From DATMGU01 sp035555315 (GTDB lineage Bacteria; Pseudomonadota; Alphaproteobacteria; ATCC43930; CGMCC-115725), in NCBI GenBank assembly GCA_035555315.1, contig DATMGU010000106.1, positions 1 through 62,731 of the forward strand: a stretch of 62,731 bases of DNA, read 5' to 3'. The translations under genes were made by a program, and so were the position numbers. Shown here piece by piece: positions 16,727 to 24,604 of the stretch. The notes beneath the pieces are model-generated. The model searched no databases. It had not been told where the DNA came from and saw only the letters and a list, made by a program, of their open reading frames with translations. Position 1 is the stretch's first letter, and the number at the start of each line of letters is the position of its first letter.

Positions 16727-17848
16727 ATGGACGATGTATTCCCTTCGGATAAAACGCCCTTCGATGAAGCGCCGGGGCGGCTGAGCCCGCGCAAGGGGCG
16801 TGGCGCCTTGACCAACACGACCGGCCGGTTCGAGGCCGAACGGCGGGTGATCGTCGATGACGGCTGGGGCAGCGCCGACGAGCCAGCACCGCCACTGCGG
16901 ACGGTGCTGACGGAGGATGCCACGCGCGTCATCATCGCCCGCAACACCTCCCCGGACGTGCCGTTCGACCGCTCGATCAACCCCTATCGGGGCTGCGAAC
17001 ATGGCTGCGTCTATTGCTTCGCGCGGCCCAGCCACGCCTATCTCGGCCTGTCGCCGGGCCTGGATTTCGAGAGCCGGCTGTTTGTGAAGCCCGAGGCGGC
17101 GCGGCTGCTGGACGCGGAGCTGCGGCGCCCCGCCTATCGCTGCGCCACCATGGCGCTGGGTACCAATACGGATCCGTACCAGCCGGTCGAACGGCGCCTG
17201 GGCATCACCCGCGGCATCCTGGAGACCCTGAGCGCCTTCGAGCATCCGGTGTGCATCGTCACCAAATCCGCGCTGGTCCAGCGCGATATCGACATTCTGG
17301 CGCCGATGGCGGCGAAGCGGCTGGCCAAGGTGGCGATCTCGATCACCACCCTGGACCGCGACCTGGCCCGCCGCCTGGAGCCGCGTGCCGCGACACCCGG
17401 CCGCCGGTTGGAGACGGTGCGCGCCTTGAGCGAGGCCGGCATCCCGGTGAGCGTCATGACCGCGCCGATGATCCCGGCGCTCAACGATAGCGAGCTGGAA
17501 GCGATCTTGGAGGCGGCGCGCGATCATGGCGCCCGCTCGGCCGGCTACGTCCTGCTGCGCGTGCCGCATGAGATCAAGGATCTGTTCCGGGAATGGCTGG
17601 AGACCCATGCGCCGCTGAAGACGGATCACGTGCTGGCGCTGCTGCGTGAGACGCATAACGGCAAGCTCTATGACAGCAATTGGAGCACGCGGATGACCGG
17701 CCGAGGCCCCTATGCCGAGCTGCTGCGCCAGCGCTTCCACCTGGCCTGCCGGCGCCTTGGCCTCAACCTGCGGCGCGACGAATGGAACCTCGACACGACG
17801 CGGTTCCGGCCCCCACCCCGGCCGGGCGACCAGCTGACGCTGCTCTAA
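16727..17848 (+). CDS. PA0069/Rv2578c-family radical SAM protein (SPL-like)
   Basis: A 373-residue radical SAM protein. The cluster-binding motif is CEHGCVYCF (C-x4... read as C-x3-C-x2-C) at about residues 89-97, preceded by FDRSINPYRG, and followed by MALGTNTDPYQPVERRLGITR and VSVMTAPMIPALND, which mark the family related to spore photoproduct lyase. The biochemical role is not settled; a DNA-repair link is often suggested from the similarity to photoproduct lyase. ATG 16727 is chosen over an in-frame GTG at 16709. A LexA box lies directly upstream, which supports a damage-response role. In many alphaproteobacteria the gene is followed by rnhB and ccrM; here an orphan response regulator lies between it and rnhB. 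Confidence 0.9.
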   Translation: MDDVFPSDKTPFDEAPGRLSPRKGRGALTNTTGRFEAERRVIVDDGWGSADEPAPPLRTVLTEDATRVIIARNTSPDVPFDRSINPYRGCEHGCVYCFARPSHAYLGLSPGLDFESRLFVKPEAARLLDAELRRPAYRCATMALGTNTDPYQPVERRLGITRGILETLSAFEHPVCIVTKSALVQRDIDILAPMAAKRLAKVAISITTLDRDLARRLEPRAATPGRRLETVRALSEAGIPVSVMTAPMIPALNDSELEAILEAARDHGARSAGYVLLRVPHEIKDLFREWLETHAPLKTDHVLALLRETHNGKLYDSNWSTRMTGRGPYAELLRQRFHLACRRLGLNLRRDEWNLDTTRFRPPPRPGDQLTLL

Positions 17849-17965
17849 ATCGCCAGCTGATCGACATCGACGCGCCTTGCGCGATGGTTGGGACGGATCC
17901 ATGGCATCGGCGTTAGTATGGCAACACTTTGGCCCGGTTAAAAATGCGACACAGGACAAAAAGCC

Positions 17966-18334
17966 ATGCCGGTCGATGTCAAACAGGTTCTCATCGTCGA
18001 TGATGATAGCGAGATTCGCGAACTGCTCACCACCGTGCTGCGGTCACGCGGCTTCCATGTCGAAGCGGTCGGCGACGGGGCCGCTATGCGCGGTGCCCTG
18101 GCCAAGATGAATTTTCATCTGGTGGTGCTGGACGCATTGCTGCGCTTGGAAAATGGCCAAACCCTCGCCGATCATGTCCGGCAATTGGACATACCGGTGC
18201 TGATGATCTCGGGCGATCCGTCGCAGCTCATGGCCATGTCGGAACGGCATGTCGAGGTCATGTCGAAGCCCCTGCGCGTCTCCAGCTTCGTCGAGCGCGT
18301 CCGTACCATGACCGAGTCGGTCGGACAAGCTTAG
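17966..18334 (+). CDS. Single-domain response regulator (CheY-like)
   Basis: A 122-residue receiver domain with no output domain. The acidic pocket is D12-D13 (LIVDDDSEI), the phosphorylation site D56 in VVLDALL, the switch serine S82 in MISGD and the conserved lysine K101 in MSKPL, so it should be phosphorylatable. No histidine kinase is encoded nearby, so the partner is elsewhere. It starts about 117 bases after the radical SAM gene. Confidence 0.9.
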   Translation: MPVDVKQVLIVDDDSEIRELLTTVLRSRGFHVEAVGDGAAMRGALAKMNFHLVVLDALLRLENGQTLADHVRQLDIPVLMISGDPSQLMAMSERHVEVMSKPLRVSSFVERVRTMTESVGQA

Positions 18335-18448
18335 GGGCATCCGGACGGCCCCCTTGCAACCCGCTGGAAGTGGCATGCTTTCGGCGACGGATTGTCTCGC
18401 GGAGACGGCCATGGCAGAACCCAGCCTCAGGGGTGTTTCTGGGGGCAG

Positions 18449-19144
18449 ATGGTCGTGCCGGATTTCGCGTGGGAACGCCGGTTGGGCGGCATGGTCGCCG
18501 GCGTCGATGAGGTGGGACGGGGCCCGCTGGCCGGTCCGGTCATCGCCGCCGCCGTGATTCTCGACCCGATCGCCTTGGATGCCGCGGCGGACCTCGCCGA
18601 TGCGCTTGTCGGCTTGGACGATTCCAAGCGGCTGAATGCCGTCACGCGGCGCCGTCAGGCCGCGGCGCTGAATGCGCTGGTGGCACGACGCGGCGCCATC
18701 ATCGGCATCGGCGGCGCCAGTGTCGCCGAGATCGACCGGCTGAATATCCTGCAGGCCAGCCTGTTGGCGATGCGTCGGGCGGTCGTCGCCCTCGGCGTCA
18801 TCCCGGACGCGGTACTGGTCGATGGCAATCGCGCGCCCCGGCTGACGGTGCCGGTGACGACCCTGGTCGGTGGCGATGGCATCAGCCTGTCGATCGCCGC
18901 CGCCTCGGTCATCGCAAAGGTGCTGCGCGACCGGTTGATGGTCCAGCTGGCTGGCCGCCATCCGGGTTATGGCTGGGAGCGCAATGCCGGCTACGGCACG
19001 GGCGAGCATCTGGCGGCCCTGGATCGGGCCGGCATCACCGCCCATCACCGGCTGAGCTTCGCGCCATGTAGGGAACAGGCCGCGAGGAGAGCGACAGGGC
19101 CGGTCTTCGCCGTCGAGGCGCCGGACCTGTCGCCTCCGCTGTAG
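18449..19144 (+). CDS. rnhB: Ribonuclease HII
   Basis: A protein of about 231 residues that cuts RNA in RNA-DNA hybrids and at misincorporated ribonucleotides. GVDEVGRGPLAGPVIAAAV (about residues 18-36) carries the Asp-Glu pair and the GRG loop, AVLVDGNRAP carries the third Asp, and SLSIAAASVIAKVLRDRLM with GYGTGEHLAAL completes the family pattern. ATG 18449 is preferred; an in-frame TTG at 18392 is possible. It is convergent with the EF-hand gene. Confidence 0.95.
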   Translation: MVVPDFAWERRLGGMVAGVDEVGRGPLAGPVIAAAVILDPIALDAAADLADALVGLDDSKRLNAVTRRRQAAALNALVARRGAIIGIGGASVAEIDRLNILQASLLAMRRAVVALGVIPDAVLVDGNRAPRLTVPVTTLVGGDGISLSIAAASVIAKVLRDRLMVQLAGRHPGYGWERNAGYGTGEHLAALDRAGITAHHRLSFAPCREQAARRATGPVFAVEAPDLSPPL

Positions 19145-19150
19145 GATTCT

Positions 19151-19480
19151 CTACTGCGCGGGCTTCGTCGGGGTGGTTTTCGCTCGCGTCTTGTGGCCGG
19201 CGGCCAGTTCCGCCTTGGACAGCACGCCGTCATGATTGGCGTCGAGGGCATCGAAGCGCGCCGCCGCGCGAGCAGCGGCGGCGGTCATCCAAGCCTCCCG
19301 GGTGATGCTGCCGTCGGGCCCACGCTCGGCATAAATGCCCCGTCCCGGCTTGGCGGCGGGGGTGGTGGTGGCCGCCGGGGCGGCGGCTGTTTGAGCGGCG
19401 GCACCGCCGGCCACGACGGTCGACGCGACCAGAGCGGCGAGCAGGAAAGACGGCAGCAAGGACAAGGGACGACGACGCAT
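19151..19480 (-). CDS. Small secreted EF-hand protein
   Basis: A 109-residue exported protein: signal peptide from MRRRPLSLLPSFLLAALVAS to about GGAAAQ, an Ala/Thr/Pro-rich linker, then one clear EF-hand loop DANHDGVLSKAEL (calcium ligands D, N, D, L backbone, E) and a basic tail. A preceding degenerate half (GPDGSITREAWM) may be the paired EF-hand. ATG 19480 is chosen because CGGAG lies 7 bases upstream. Role unknown; periplasmic calcium binding is the natural guess. Confidence 0.8.
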   Translation of the reverse strand: MRRRPLSLLPSFLLAALVASTVVAGGAAAQTAAAPAATTTPAAKPGRGIYAERGPDGSITREAWMTAAAARAAARFDALDANHDGVLSKAELAAGHKTRAKTTPTKPAQ

Positions 19481-19562
19481 AAGATATCTCCGGGTTAAGG
19501 GTCTGTACATCCTATACGAGAAAAAGAATCCTGACATCCCCGCTTAACGGGATTTTGGCGGC

Positions 19563-20702
19563 TCACCGCGCTGTTGCCCGACCGCCCGTCAGCCGATCGA
19601 AAGCCGTTGTCCAAAGCTCGATCGCCCGAGGCCAATCCGGCAAGGCGGCCCCCGCCTCGGCCGCCCCCTGGCGCAACCGCGCCAGCGTATCCGCCTCGGT
19701 CAGCAGGCGCCGCAGCGCCTCGGCCAGCGCCGATCGGTCGCCGGGCGGCACCAGCATGCCGGCGCTGGACGGCACCGTATCCGGGATCGCCCCGGCGGTG
19801 GTGGCGAGGATCGGCAGGCCATGCGCCATCGCCTCGGCGTAGACCATGCCATAGCCTTCGTGAAACGAGGGCAGCACGAACAGGTCGGCCGCGGCGTAGG
19901 CGGCGCTCAGTCGTTCCGACGGCCATTCGCCGGTGAGTTCCACCCGATGGCCGAGCTCCGCCCGATCGATCGCGGCGCGCAGGGCCGCCACGGTCGGCGG
20001 ATCACGTTCCAAACTGCCGACGATGACCAGCCGCCAGGAAAGCCGCGTCAGCGTCGCCAGAGCCTCGATCAGCAAAACGTGCCCCTTGCGCGGCGTGACC
20101 GTGCCGACGGAGAGCAACCGCATGGGTCCGGCGCCCCGTGGCGCGGCCTCCAGAGACGCAGCCCCCTGGGACGCGGCCCCCAGGGACAAAGGGGCGGCGG
20201 TGCCCGGCGGCACGACGACGATCCGGTCGCGCGCCAGACCGTAGCCGGCGATGGCCCGGGCGGTACCGGGGCTCGGACAGATGACACCGCGCATGGTCGT
20301 GACGCACCAGCGTTCGAGCTCGGCCAAGCGGCGCGCCTCGGCGGGCTCCAGACCGGTTTCCAAGGCGAGCGGGTGATGGATCATGCCGACCACCCTGAGG
20401 CGCCGCGCCTCCCGAGCCAGGCAATCCGTGAAGGCCGGCAAGGCCAGTCCATCGATCGCCAGCGCCATATTGTCCGGCAAGCAGCTCAGGATGGCACCGG
20501 CCGCGCGCCGTGCGACGGCATCGCCCTCGGGAAATTTGCCGGGCAGCTCGGCGACGGCGACCCGCCGGCCGGCGGCCTGCATTCCCTCGACCATGCGTCG
20601 GTCGTAGAGATACCCACCATTGATCTGGTCGAGCCGTCCGGGGACGACGAAAGCGATCGGCGGCGTTTTTGGAGAAGATGAGGTCGCTATCGGTGGCTCC
20701 AT
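19563..20702 (-). CDS. Family 4 glycosyltransferase (GT-B fold)
   Basis: A 379-residue retaining glycosyltransferase. The N-terminal domain begins IAFVVPGRLDQINGGYLYDRR, and the C-terminal domain has LLSVGTVTPRKGHVLLIEAL and the donor-binding block FHEGYGMVYAEAMAHGLPI with the E-x7-E pattern. Between the domains (about residues 178-200) is a short Ala/Ser/Gly-rich repeat-like linker. ATG 20702 is the last start that keeps the conserved core; the open frame runs on upstream, but only as the antisense of ribA. Its sugar and acceptor are unknown. It is divergent from ribA with 214 bases between, in which I see no further gene. Confidence 0.85.
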   Translation of the reverse strand: MEPPIATSSSPKTPPIAFVVPGRLDQINGGYLYDRRMVEGMQAAGRRVAVAELPGKFPEGDAVARRAAGAILSCLPDNMALAIDGLALPAFTDCLAREARRLRVVGMIHHPLALETGLEPAEARRLAELERWCVTTMRGVICPSPGTARAIAGYGLARDRIVVVPPGTAAPLSLGAASQGAASLEAAPRGAGPMRLLSVGTVTPRKGHVLLIEALATLTRLSWRLVIVGSLERDPPTVAALRAAIDRAELGHRVELTGEWPSERLSAAYAAADLFVLPSFHEGYGMVYAEAMAHGLPILATTAGAIPDTVPSSAGMLVPPGDRSALAEALRRLLTEADTLARLRQGAAEAGAALPDWPRAIELWTTAFDRLTGGRATAR

Positions 20703-20916
20703 TGCTCGGTCCAGCGACGGGACAGTCCGAGATGCGCGACAAAGTACGCATGCCTGCCCCGAGAGATCAAACATGCTTGATGCGCCTCGCGGGAATGGCG
20801 AAGCGGGGTCGCCGACACCATCTTGCCAACAGCGTCTTGCCAACGGAGGCCGCAAGGATGACTTTGGCGAAGCGGCGCACCGTGTATGATAGCGCAATGG
20901 TTGGAGTAGGCGGATC

Positions 20917-22170
20917 TTGAAGCAGTCGGCGGTGAGGCCTTTGCCGGAAGTGGCAAAATCGACGGCCGGGAATGGCGCGGCGATAAACCCGCTGGTGGCA
21001 CGCCGTGTCCAGCGCGCGATCGGCGATCTGCGCCGAGGCGATTTCGTGGTCCTGCGCGACGGCGACAGCGCCATGCTGCTGCTGGCCGCGGAGTCGGTTG
21101 AGCCCGAACAGCTGGTCGAGGCGACACGCCTGGGCGGCGGCGCGCCGATGCTGGCGACGACGCGGCGACGGGCGATCGCTCTTAAATTGATGCTGGCGAG
21201 CGAGGCCGCCGGTGGTGGCGCCGTCAAGCTGATCCTGCCCGCCTCGGTCGGCGCCGCCGCCCTGCGCCACCTCGCCGATCCGACCGCGACGGATGAGCGG
21301 GTGGAGCCTGCCGGAATCTCCCTACAATCCGGCGCCCCCCAATCCGCCGCCCTGCAATCGATCGATGGGCACGAGGCCTTGCGCCTGCGGATCACCACCG
21401 TATCGGCGGATGCCGACGCGGCGCTCGTCGCGGCGGCGGTCGACCTGGTGAAGCTCGCCCGCCTGCTGCCGAGTGCCGTGCTGTTTCGCCTCGACGCGCA
21501 GGCGATCGACGCGATGGCGGGCGGCACCGCGTTGATCGACGTCAGCGTGGCGGATGTCGCCGCGCACCAGGCGACCTCGGCGCGCGGTTTGCGGGAAGTG
21601 ACCAGCGCCGACGTCCCATTGATCGACGCGCCGAACACCCGGATCATCGCGTTTCGACCCGATGACGGCGGTGACGACCATCTGGCCATCCTGATCGGCA
21701 CGCCGGAGGCAGGCAGGCCGGTGCTGACCCGGCTGCATTCCGAATGCTTCACCGGCGACCTGCTGGGCAGTCTGCGCTGCGATTGCGGCGACCAGCTGCG
21801 CGGCGCCATCGTCGAGATCGCCGCGGCCGGCAGCGGCGTGATCATCTATCTGGCGCAGGAGGGCCGCGGCATCGGCCTGGTCAACAAGCTGCGCGCCTAT
21901 CGGCTGCAGGACACCGGCTTCGACACCCTGGATGCCAACGAGCAACTGGGCTTCGATGCCGATGAGCGGGTCTACCAGCCCGCCGCGGCAATCCTGCGCG
22001 CGCTGGGTTTCGAGCGGATACGCCTGCTGACCAACAATCCGGAGAAACTGGCCGCGCTGCAGCGCCACGGCATCGACGTGGTGGAGCGGGTGGCGCATGT
22101 GTTCCCATCCAACGCCCATAACTCCGAATATCTGGCGACCAAGGCGAACCGCGCCGGTCACCTGTTCTAA
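20917..22170 (+). CDS. ribA: GTP cyclohydrolase II with degenerate RibB-like N-terminal domain
   Basis: A 417-residue protein. The C-terminal half (about 225-417) is a complete GTP cyclohydrolase II, the first step of riboflavin synthesis: zinc cysteines in HSECFTGDLLGSLRCDCGDQ, YLAQEGRGIGLVNKLRAY, and the closing LLTNNPEKLAALQRHGIDVV. The N-terminal part (about 25-215) resembles 3,4-dihydroxy-2-butanone-4-phosphate synthase in its opening (RRVQRAIGDLRRGDFVVLRD and LLLAAESVEPEQLVEATRLGGG), but the acidic active-site segment of RibB is replaced by DGDSAMLLL, so that activity is probably lost. Start is TTG 20917 with GGAG upstream. Confidence 0.88.
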   Translation: MKQSAVRPLPEVAKSTAGNGAAINPLVARRVQRAIGDLRRGDFVVLRDGDSAMLLLAAESVEPEQLVEATRLGGGAPMLATTRRRAIALKLMLASEAAGGGAVKLILPASVGAAALRHLADPTATDERVEPAGISLQSGAPQSAALQSIDGHEALRLRITTVSADADAALVAAAVDLVKLARLLPSAVLFRLDAQAIDAMAGGTALIDVSVADVAAHQATSARGLREVTSADVPLIDAPNTRIIAFRPDDGGDDHLAILIGTPEAGRPVLTRLHSECFTGDLLGSLRCDCGDQLRGAIVEIAAAGSGVIIYLAQEGRGIGLVNKLRAYRLQDTGFDTLDANEQLGFDADERVYQPAAAILRALGFERIRLLTNNPEKLAALQRHGIDVVERVAHVFPSNAHNSEYLATKANRAGHLF

Positions 22171-22349
22171 TCCCGAAGGCATCCGGCCGGCTGGATGGCT
22201 AACCGGCAGAACTAGCCGGCGCGTTCTCTGTTCTGCTCGGCAGATTCTGCCGGACCGGCTGGATCGACTTTCTTCCAAGCCCTTGAAAAATCCCCGTTTC
22301 TCGCCTGGCATCTGGCTTGCTCCTGAAGGTCTGTCACAACGGGACAGCC

Positions 22350-23270
22350 ATGCAAGCCACCGCCGCCCTTCCACCCAGCGCGCCCCCACCCAGCGCCCCC
22401 CCGGCGAGCACCACTTCGCCGGCGCCTGAAAAATCGCATTTTTGGGACGGCGAAGATTTTGGCTTCACCGATGTGCTGGCGGCTCTCAACCCCCTGCAGC
22501 ATGTGCCGATCATCGGCTCGATCTACCGCGCGATCACCGGCGACACGATCGGCAATGTTGCCCGAGTGCTCGGCGATACCCTGTATGGCGGGCCGATCGG
22601 CCTGGTCACCAGCTTGATCAACGTCGCCCTGGTCGAAGGGACCGGCAAGGATCTCGGCGAAAACGCGATCGCCATGCTGCGAGGCGATGACGCCGCACCG
22701 GCGGTCCCGCCGCAGTTCGCTCAGCAGCCCGCCCAACAGCCGGCACCATCCGCGCCCGGCCGGACGGCGGTCGCCAGTACCGCGCCGGTGGCAAAATCCG
22801 GCAACGTCATTCCCCTGGGCACGGTACCCGGCATCGCCCTGCCGACATCCTCCGCCCAACCGGCGGCCGGCGGAAATGGCGCGAAGCTATCCCCCAATCA
22901 AACGGCCCTCGCCGCCCTCAGCCAGGCCTCGGGGGCACCAGCTCCCCTGTCGGGCATCGCCCTGCCCACCGGCGGACGCGGACCGATGCCGCTGCCGAGC
23001 AGTGAAGCGCGCGCCTTTCCCATCAACATGGCGAACCGGGGTGTCGGTCCCAGCAGCCTGTTCAACCACGCCATACCGCTCGCCTTGTCGGCCGGGGTAT
23101 TGTCGAGGCCCACCGCGACAAATGCGATTTACGCTTCAACCGCCTCTGGGCCGTCGTCATCCGAGACGCCGACCGTCTCGCCCGACCTCATGGAGCGCAT
23201 GCGCGCCGGTCTGGACAAATACAACCGCGGCGCGTCGGCATCGCCGAGCGCGGTCAATCAACTCCAGTAG
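22350..23270 (+). CDS. Unknown Pro/Ala-rich protein with one conserved block
   Basis: I do not recognise a named family. The 306-residue protein has a Pro/Ala/Ser-rich start, one well-ordered block at about residues 30-110 (DVLAALNPLQHVPIIGSIYR, then AITGDTIGNVARVLGDTLYGG, then a hydrophobic GPIGLVTSLINVAL), and a long low-complexity remainder with scattered short hydrophobic pieces. There is no signal peptide. The Gly-rich hydrophobic segment could be a membrane-associated hairpin. It lies between ribA and the L,D-transpeptidase gene on the same strand, 22 bases before the latter, so co-expression is likely. Confidence 0.7.
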   Translation: MQATAALPPSAPPPSAPPASTTSPAPEKSHFWDGEDFGFTDVLAALNPLQHVPIIGSIYRAITGDTIGNVARVLGDTLYGGPIGLVTSLINVALVEGTGKDLGENAIAMLRGDDAAPAVPPQFAQQPAQQPAPSAPGRTAVASTAPVAKSGNVIPLGTVPGIALPTSSAQPAAGGNGAKLSPNQTALAALSQASGAPAPLSGIALPTGGRGPMPLPSSEARAFPINMANRGVGPSSLFNHAIPLALSAGVLSRPTATNAIYASTASGPSSSETPTVSPDLMERMRAGLDKYNRGASASPSAVNQLQ

Positions 23271-23292
23271 CGCGGCGGCTCGAAAACCCGAT

Positions 23293-23814
23293 ATGGCCGA
23301 TCTCATCCTGCGGCGTGACGGCATGGCGGTGTTCGGCGACCGCGCGCGGCCTTGCGCGCTTGGCCGGGGCGGCCGATCCATCGACAAGCGAGAAGGCGAC
23401 GGCGCGACGCCGATCGGCGCCTGGCCCCTGCGCCGGGTGCTCTACCGCGCCGACCGGCTGCGGCGGCCCTCGACCGCCTTGACCGTGACGGCGCTCGAAC
23501 CCGGCGATGGCTGGTGCGACGCGCCGGCGGATGCGCGGTACAACCAACCGGTGCCGCTGCCCTATCCGGCGAGCGCCGAAACCCTATGGCGTCCGGACTC
23601 CGTTTACGACGTGATCGTGCCGCTCGGCTTCAATGACGCACCGATCGAACCGGGCCGCGGCAGCGCGATTTTCCTGCATGTCGCCCGCCCGGACTATGCG
23701 TCCACCGAAGGCTGCGTGGCGCTGGCGTTGACGGACTTGCTGGATTATCTGGCGTCGGCACAACCCGGCGATCGGGTCGTGGTCGAGGCAACTCTTACTA
23801 CCGCGACGCTGTAG
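23293..23814 (+). CDS. L,D-transpeptidase family protein (YkuD fold)
   Basis: A 173-residue protein with the catalytic core of L,D-transpeptidases: FLHVARPDYASTEGCVAL, with H129 and the nucleophile C141. The spacing between them is shorter than in classical YkuD enzymes, and the last motif reads S-T-E-G-C rather than S-H-G-C, as in a compact subgroup of small proteins that lack a signal peptide. It also has GATPIGAWPLRRVLYR, typical of the family. It would cross-link peptidoglycan or attach proteins to it if exported; no export signal is visible. ATG 23293. Confidence 0.85.
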   Translation: MADLILRRDGMAVFGDRARPCALGRGGRSIDKREGDGATPIGAWPLRRVLYRADRLRRPSTALTVTALEPGDGWCDAPADARYNQPVPLPYPASAETLWRPDSVYDVIVPLGFNDAPIEPGRGSAIFLHVARPDYASTEGCVALALTDLLDYLASAQPGDRVVVEATLTTATL

Positions 23815-23837
23815 GTTAGGCGGCATAGCTTTCTAAA

Positions 23838-23869
23838 CAGTAGGGCGGGCCTCCGTGCCCGCCCTACTG
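23838..23869. repeat. Palindromic intergenic repeat, copy 1 (short form)
   Basis: Two perfect 13-base arms (23838-23850 and 23857-23869) around the loop CTCCGT. The core GGCGGGC-CTCCGT-GCCCGCC is shared with copies at 27440 and 30741. It lies between the convergent L,D-transpeptidase and yggS genes, so it could also act as a two-way transcription stop although no T-run follows. Confidence 0.85.
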
Positions 23870-23887
23870 ACTTTAGATGACACCTTT

Positions 23888-24604
23888 CTACAACGTCGCT
23901 ACCACCGGCGGGCGGCCGCCGAAGATCGCCGTGCCGACGCGGACATGGGTCGCGCCCAGCCGGATGGCCACTTCGTAATCGCCGCTCATCCCCATGCTGA
24001 GGGTTTTCAACCCGTGGCGGCGGGCGATCTCGCGCAGGAAGGCGAAATGCGGTGAGGGTTCCTGATCGGCCGGCGGGATGCACATGAGCCCGGTGATCGG
24101 CAGGGCCAGCCGGTCGACGCAGTCGCGGATGAACGCGTCCGCGTCGGCGGGCAGGATCCCGGCCTTCTGCGGCTCCTCGCCGGTATTGATCTCGATCAGG
24201 CACTGCCGCAGCCGGCCGGGCTGCCCCGCCGCCCGGCGACGCGCCAGCTCCGTTGCGATCGCCTCGGCCAGTTTCGGGCGATCGACCGTCTCGATCACCT
24301 CGAAGCCTTCGACGGCATCGCGCACCTTGTTGGTCTGCAGCGGGCCGATCAGGTGGAGCTCCAGATCGGTGGTATCGGGACGCAGCTCCGCGAATTTCGC
24401 CAGCGCCTCCTGCACCCGATTTTCGCCGAACACGCGCTGCCCGGCCTCGATCGCCTGTCGGACGTCGCCCGCCGGCTTGGTCTTGCTGACGGCGACCAGG
24501 GTAACCTCGTCGGCCGATCGGCCGGCGGCGATGGCGGCGGCCACGACGCGCCGCCGGACTTCCGTAAGAGAGGCCGCTATATCGAGTGTGCCGGTATCGC
24601 TCAT
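23888..24604 (-). CDS. YggS-family PLP homeostasis protein
   Basis: A 238-residue PLP-binding barrel protein (YggS/PROSC/PipY family) that buffers pyridoxal phosphate. The PLP lysine is in VTLVAVSKTKP (about residues 39-49); VFGENRVQEAL, LHLIGPLQTNKV, and SMGMSGDYEVAIRLGATHVRVG are the other family blocks. ATG 24604 overlaps the cysNC stop as ATGA, so it is translationally coupled to sulfate activation, an unusual neighbour for this gene. Confidence 0.94.
   Translation of the reverse strand: MSDTGTLDIAASLTEVRRRVVAAAIAAGRSADEVTLVAVSKTKPAGDVRQAIEAGQRVFGENRVQEALAKFAELRPDTTDLELHLIGPLQTNKVRDAVEGFEVIETVDRPKLAEAIATELARRRAAGQPGRLRQCLIEINTGEEPQKAGILPADADAFIRDCVDRLALPITGLMCIPPADQEPSPHFAFLREIARRHGLKTLSMGMSGDYEVAIRLGATHVRVGTAIFGGRPPVVATL

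Noticed and set aside
19563..21845. A single 760-codon open frame on the minus strand
   Set aside because: Only the part after ATG 20702 has glycosyltransferase features. The rest is antisense to ribA and reads as low-complexity Arg/Ser/Ala sequence.
22171..22349. GCCGGC-rich inverted repeats after ribA as a terminator
   Set aside because: Arms are short and imperfect and no T-run follows.
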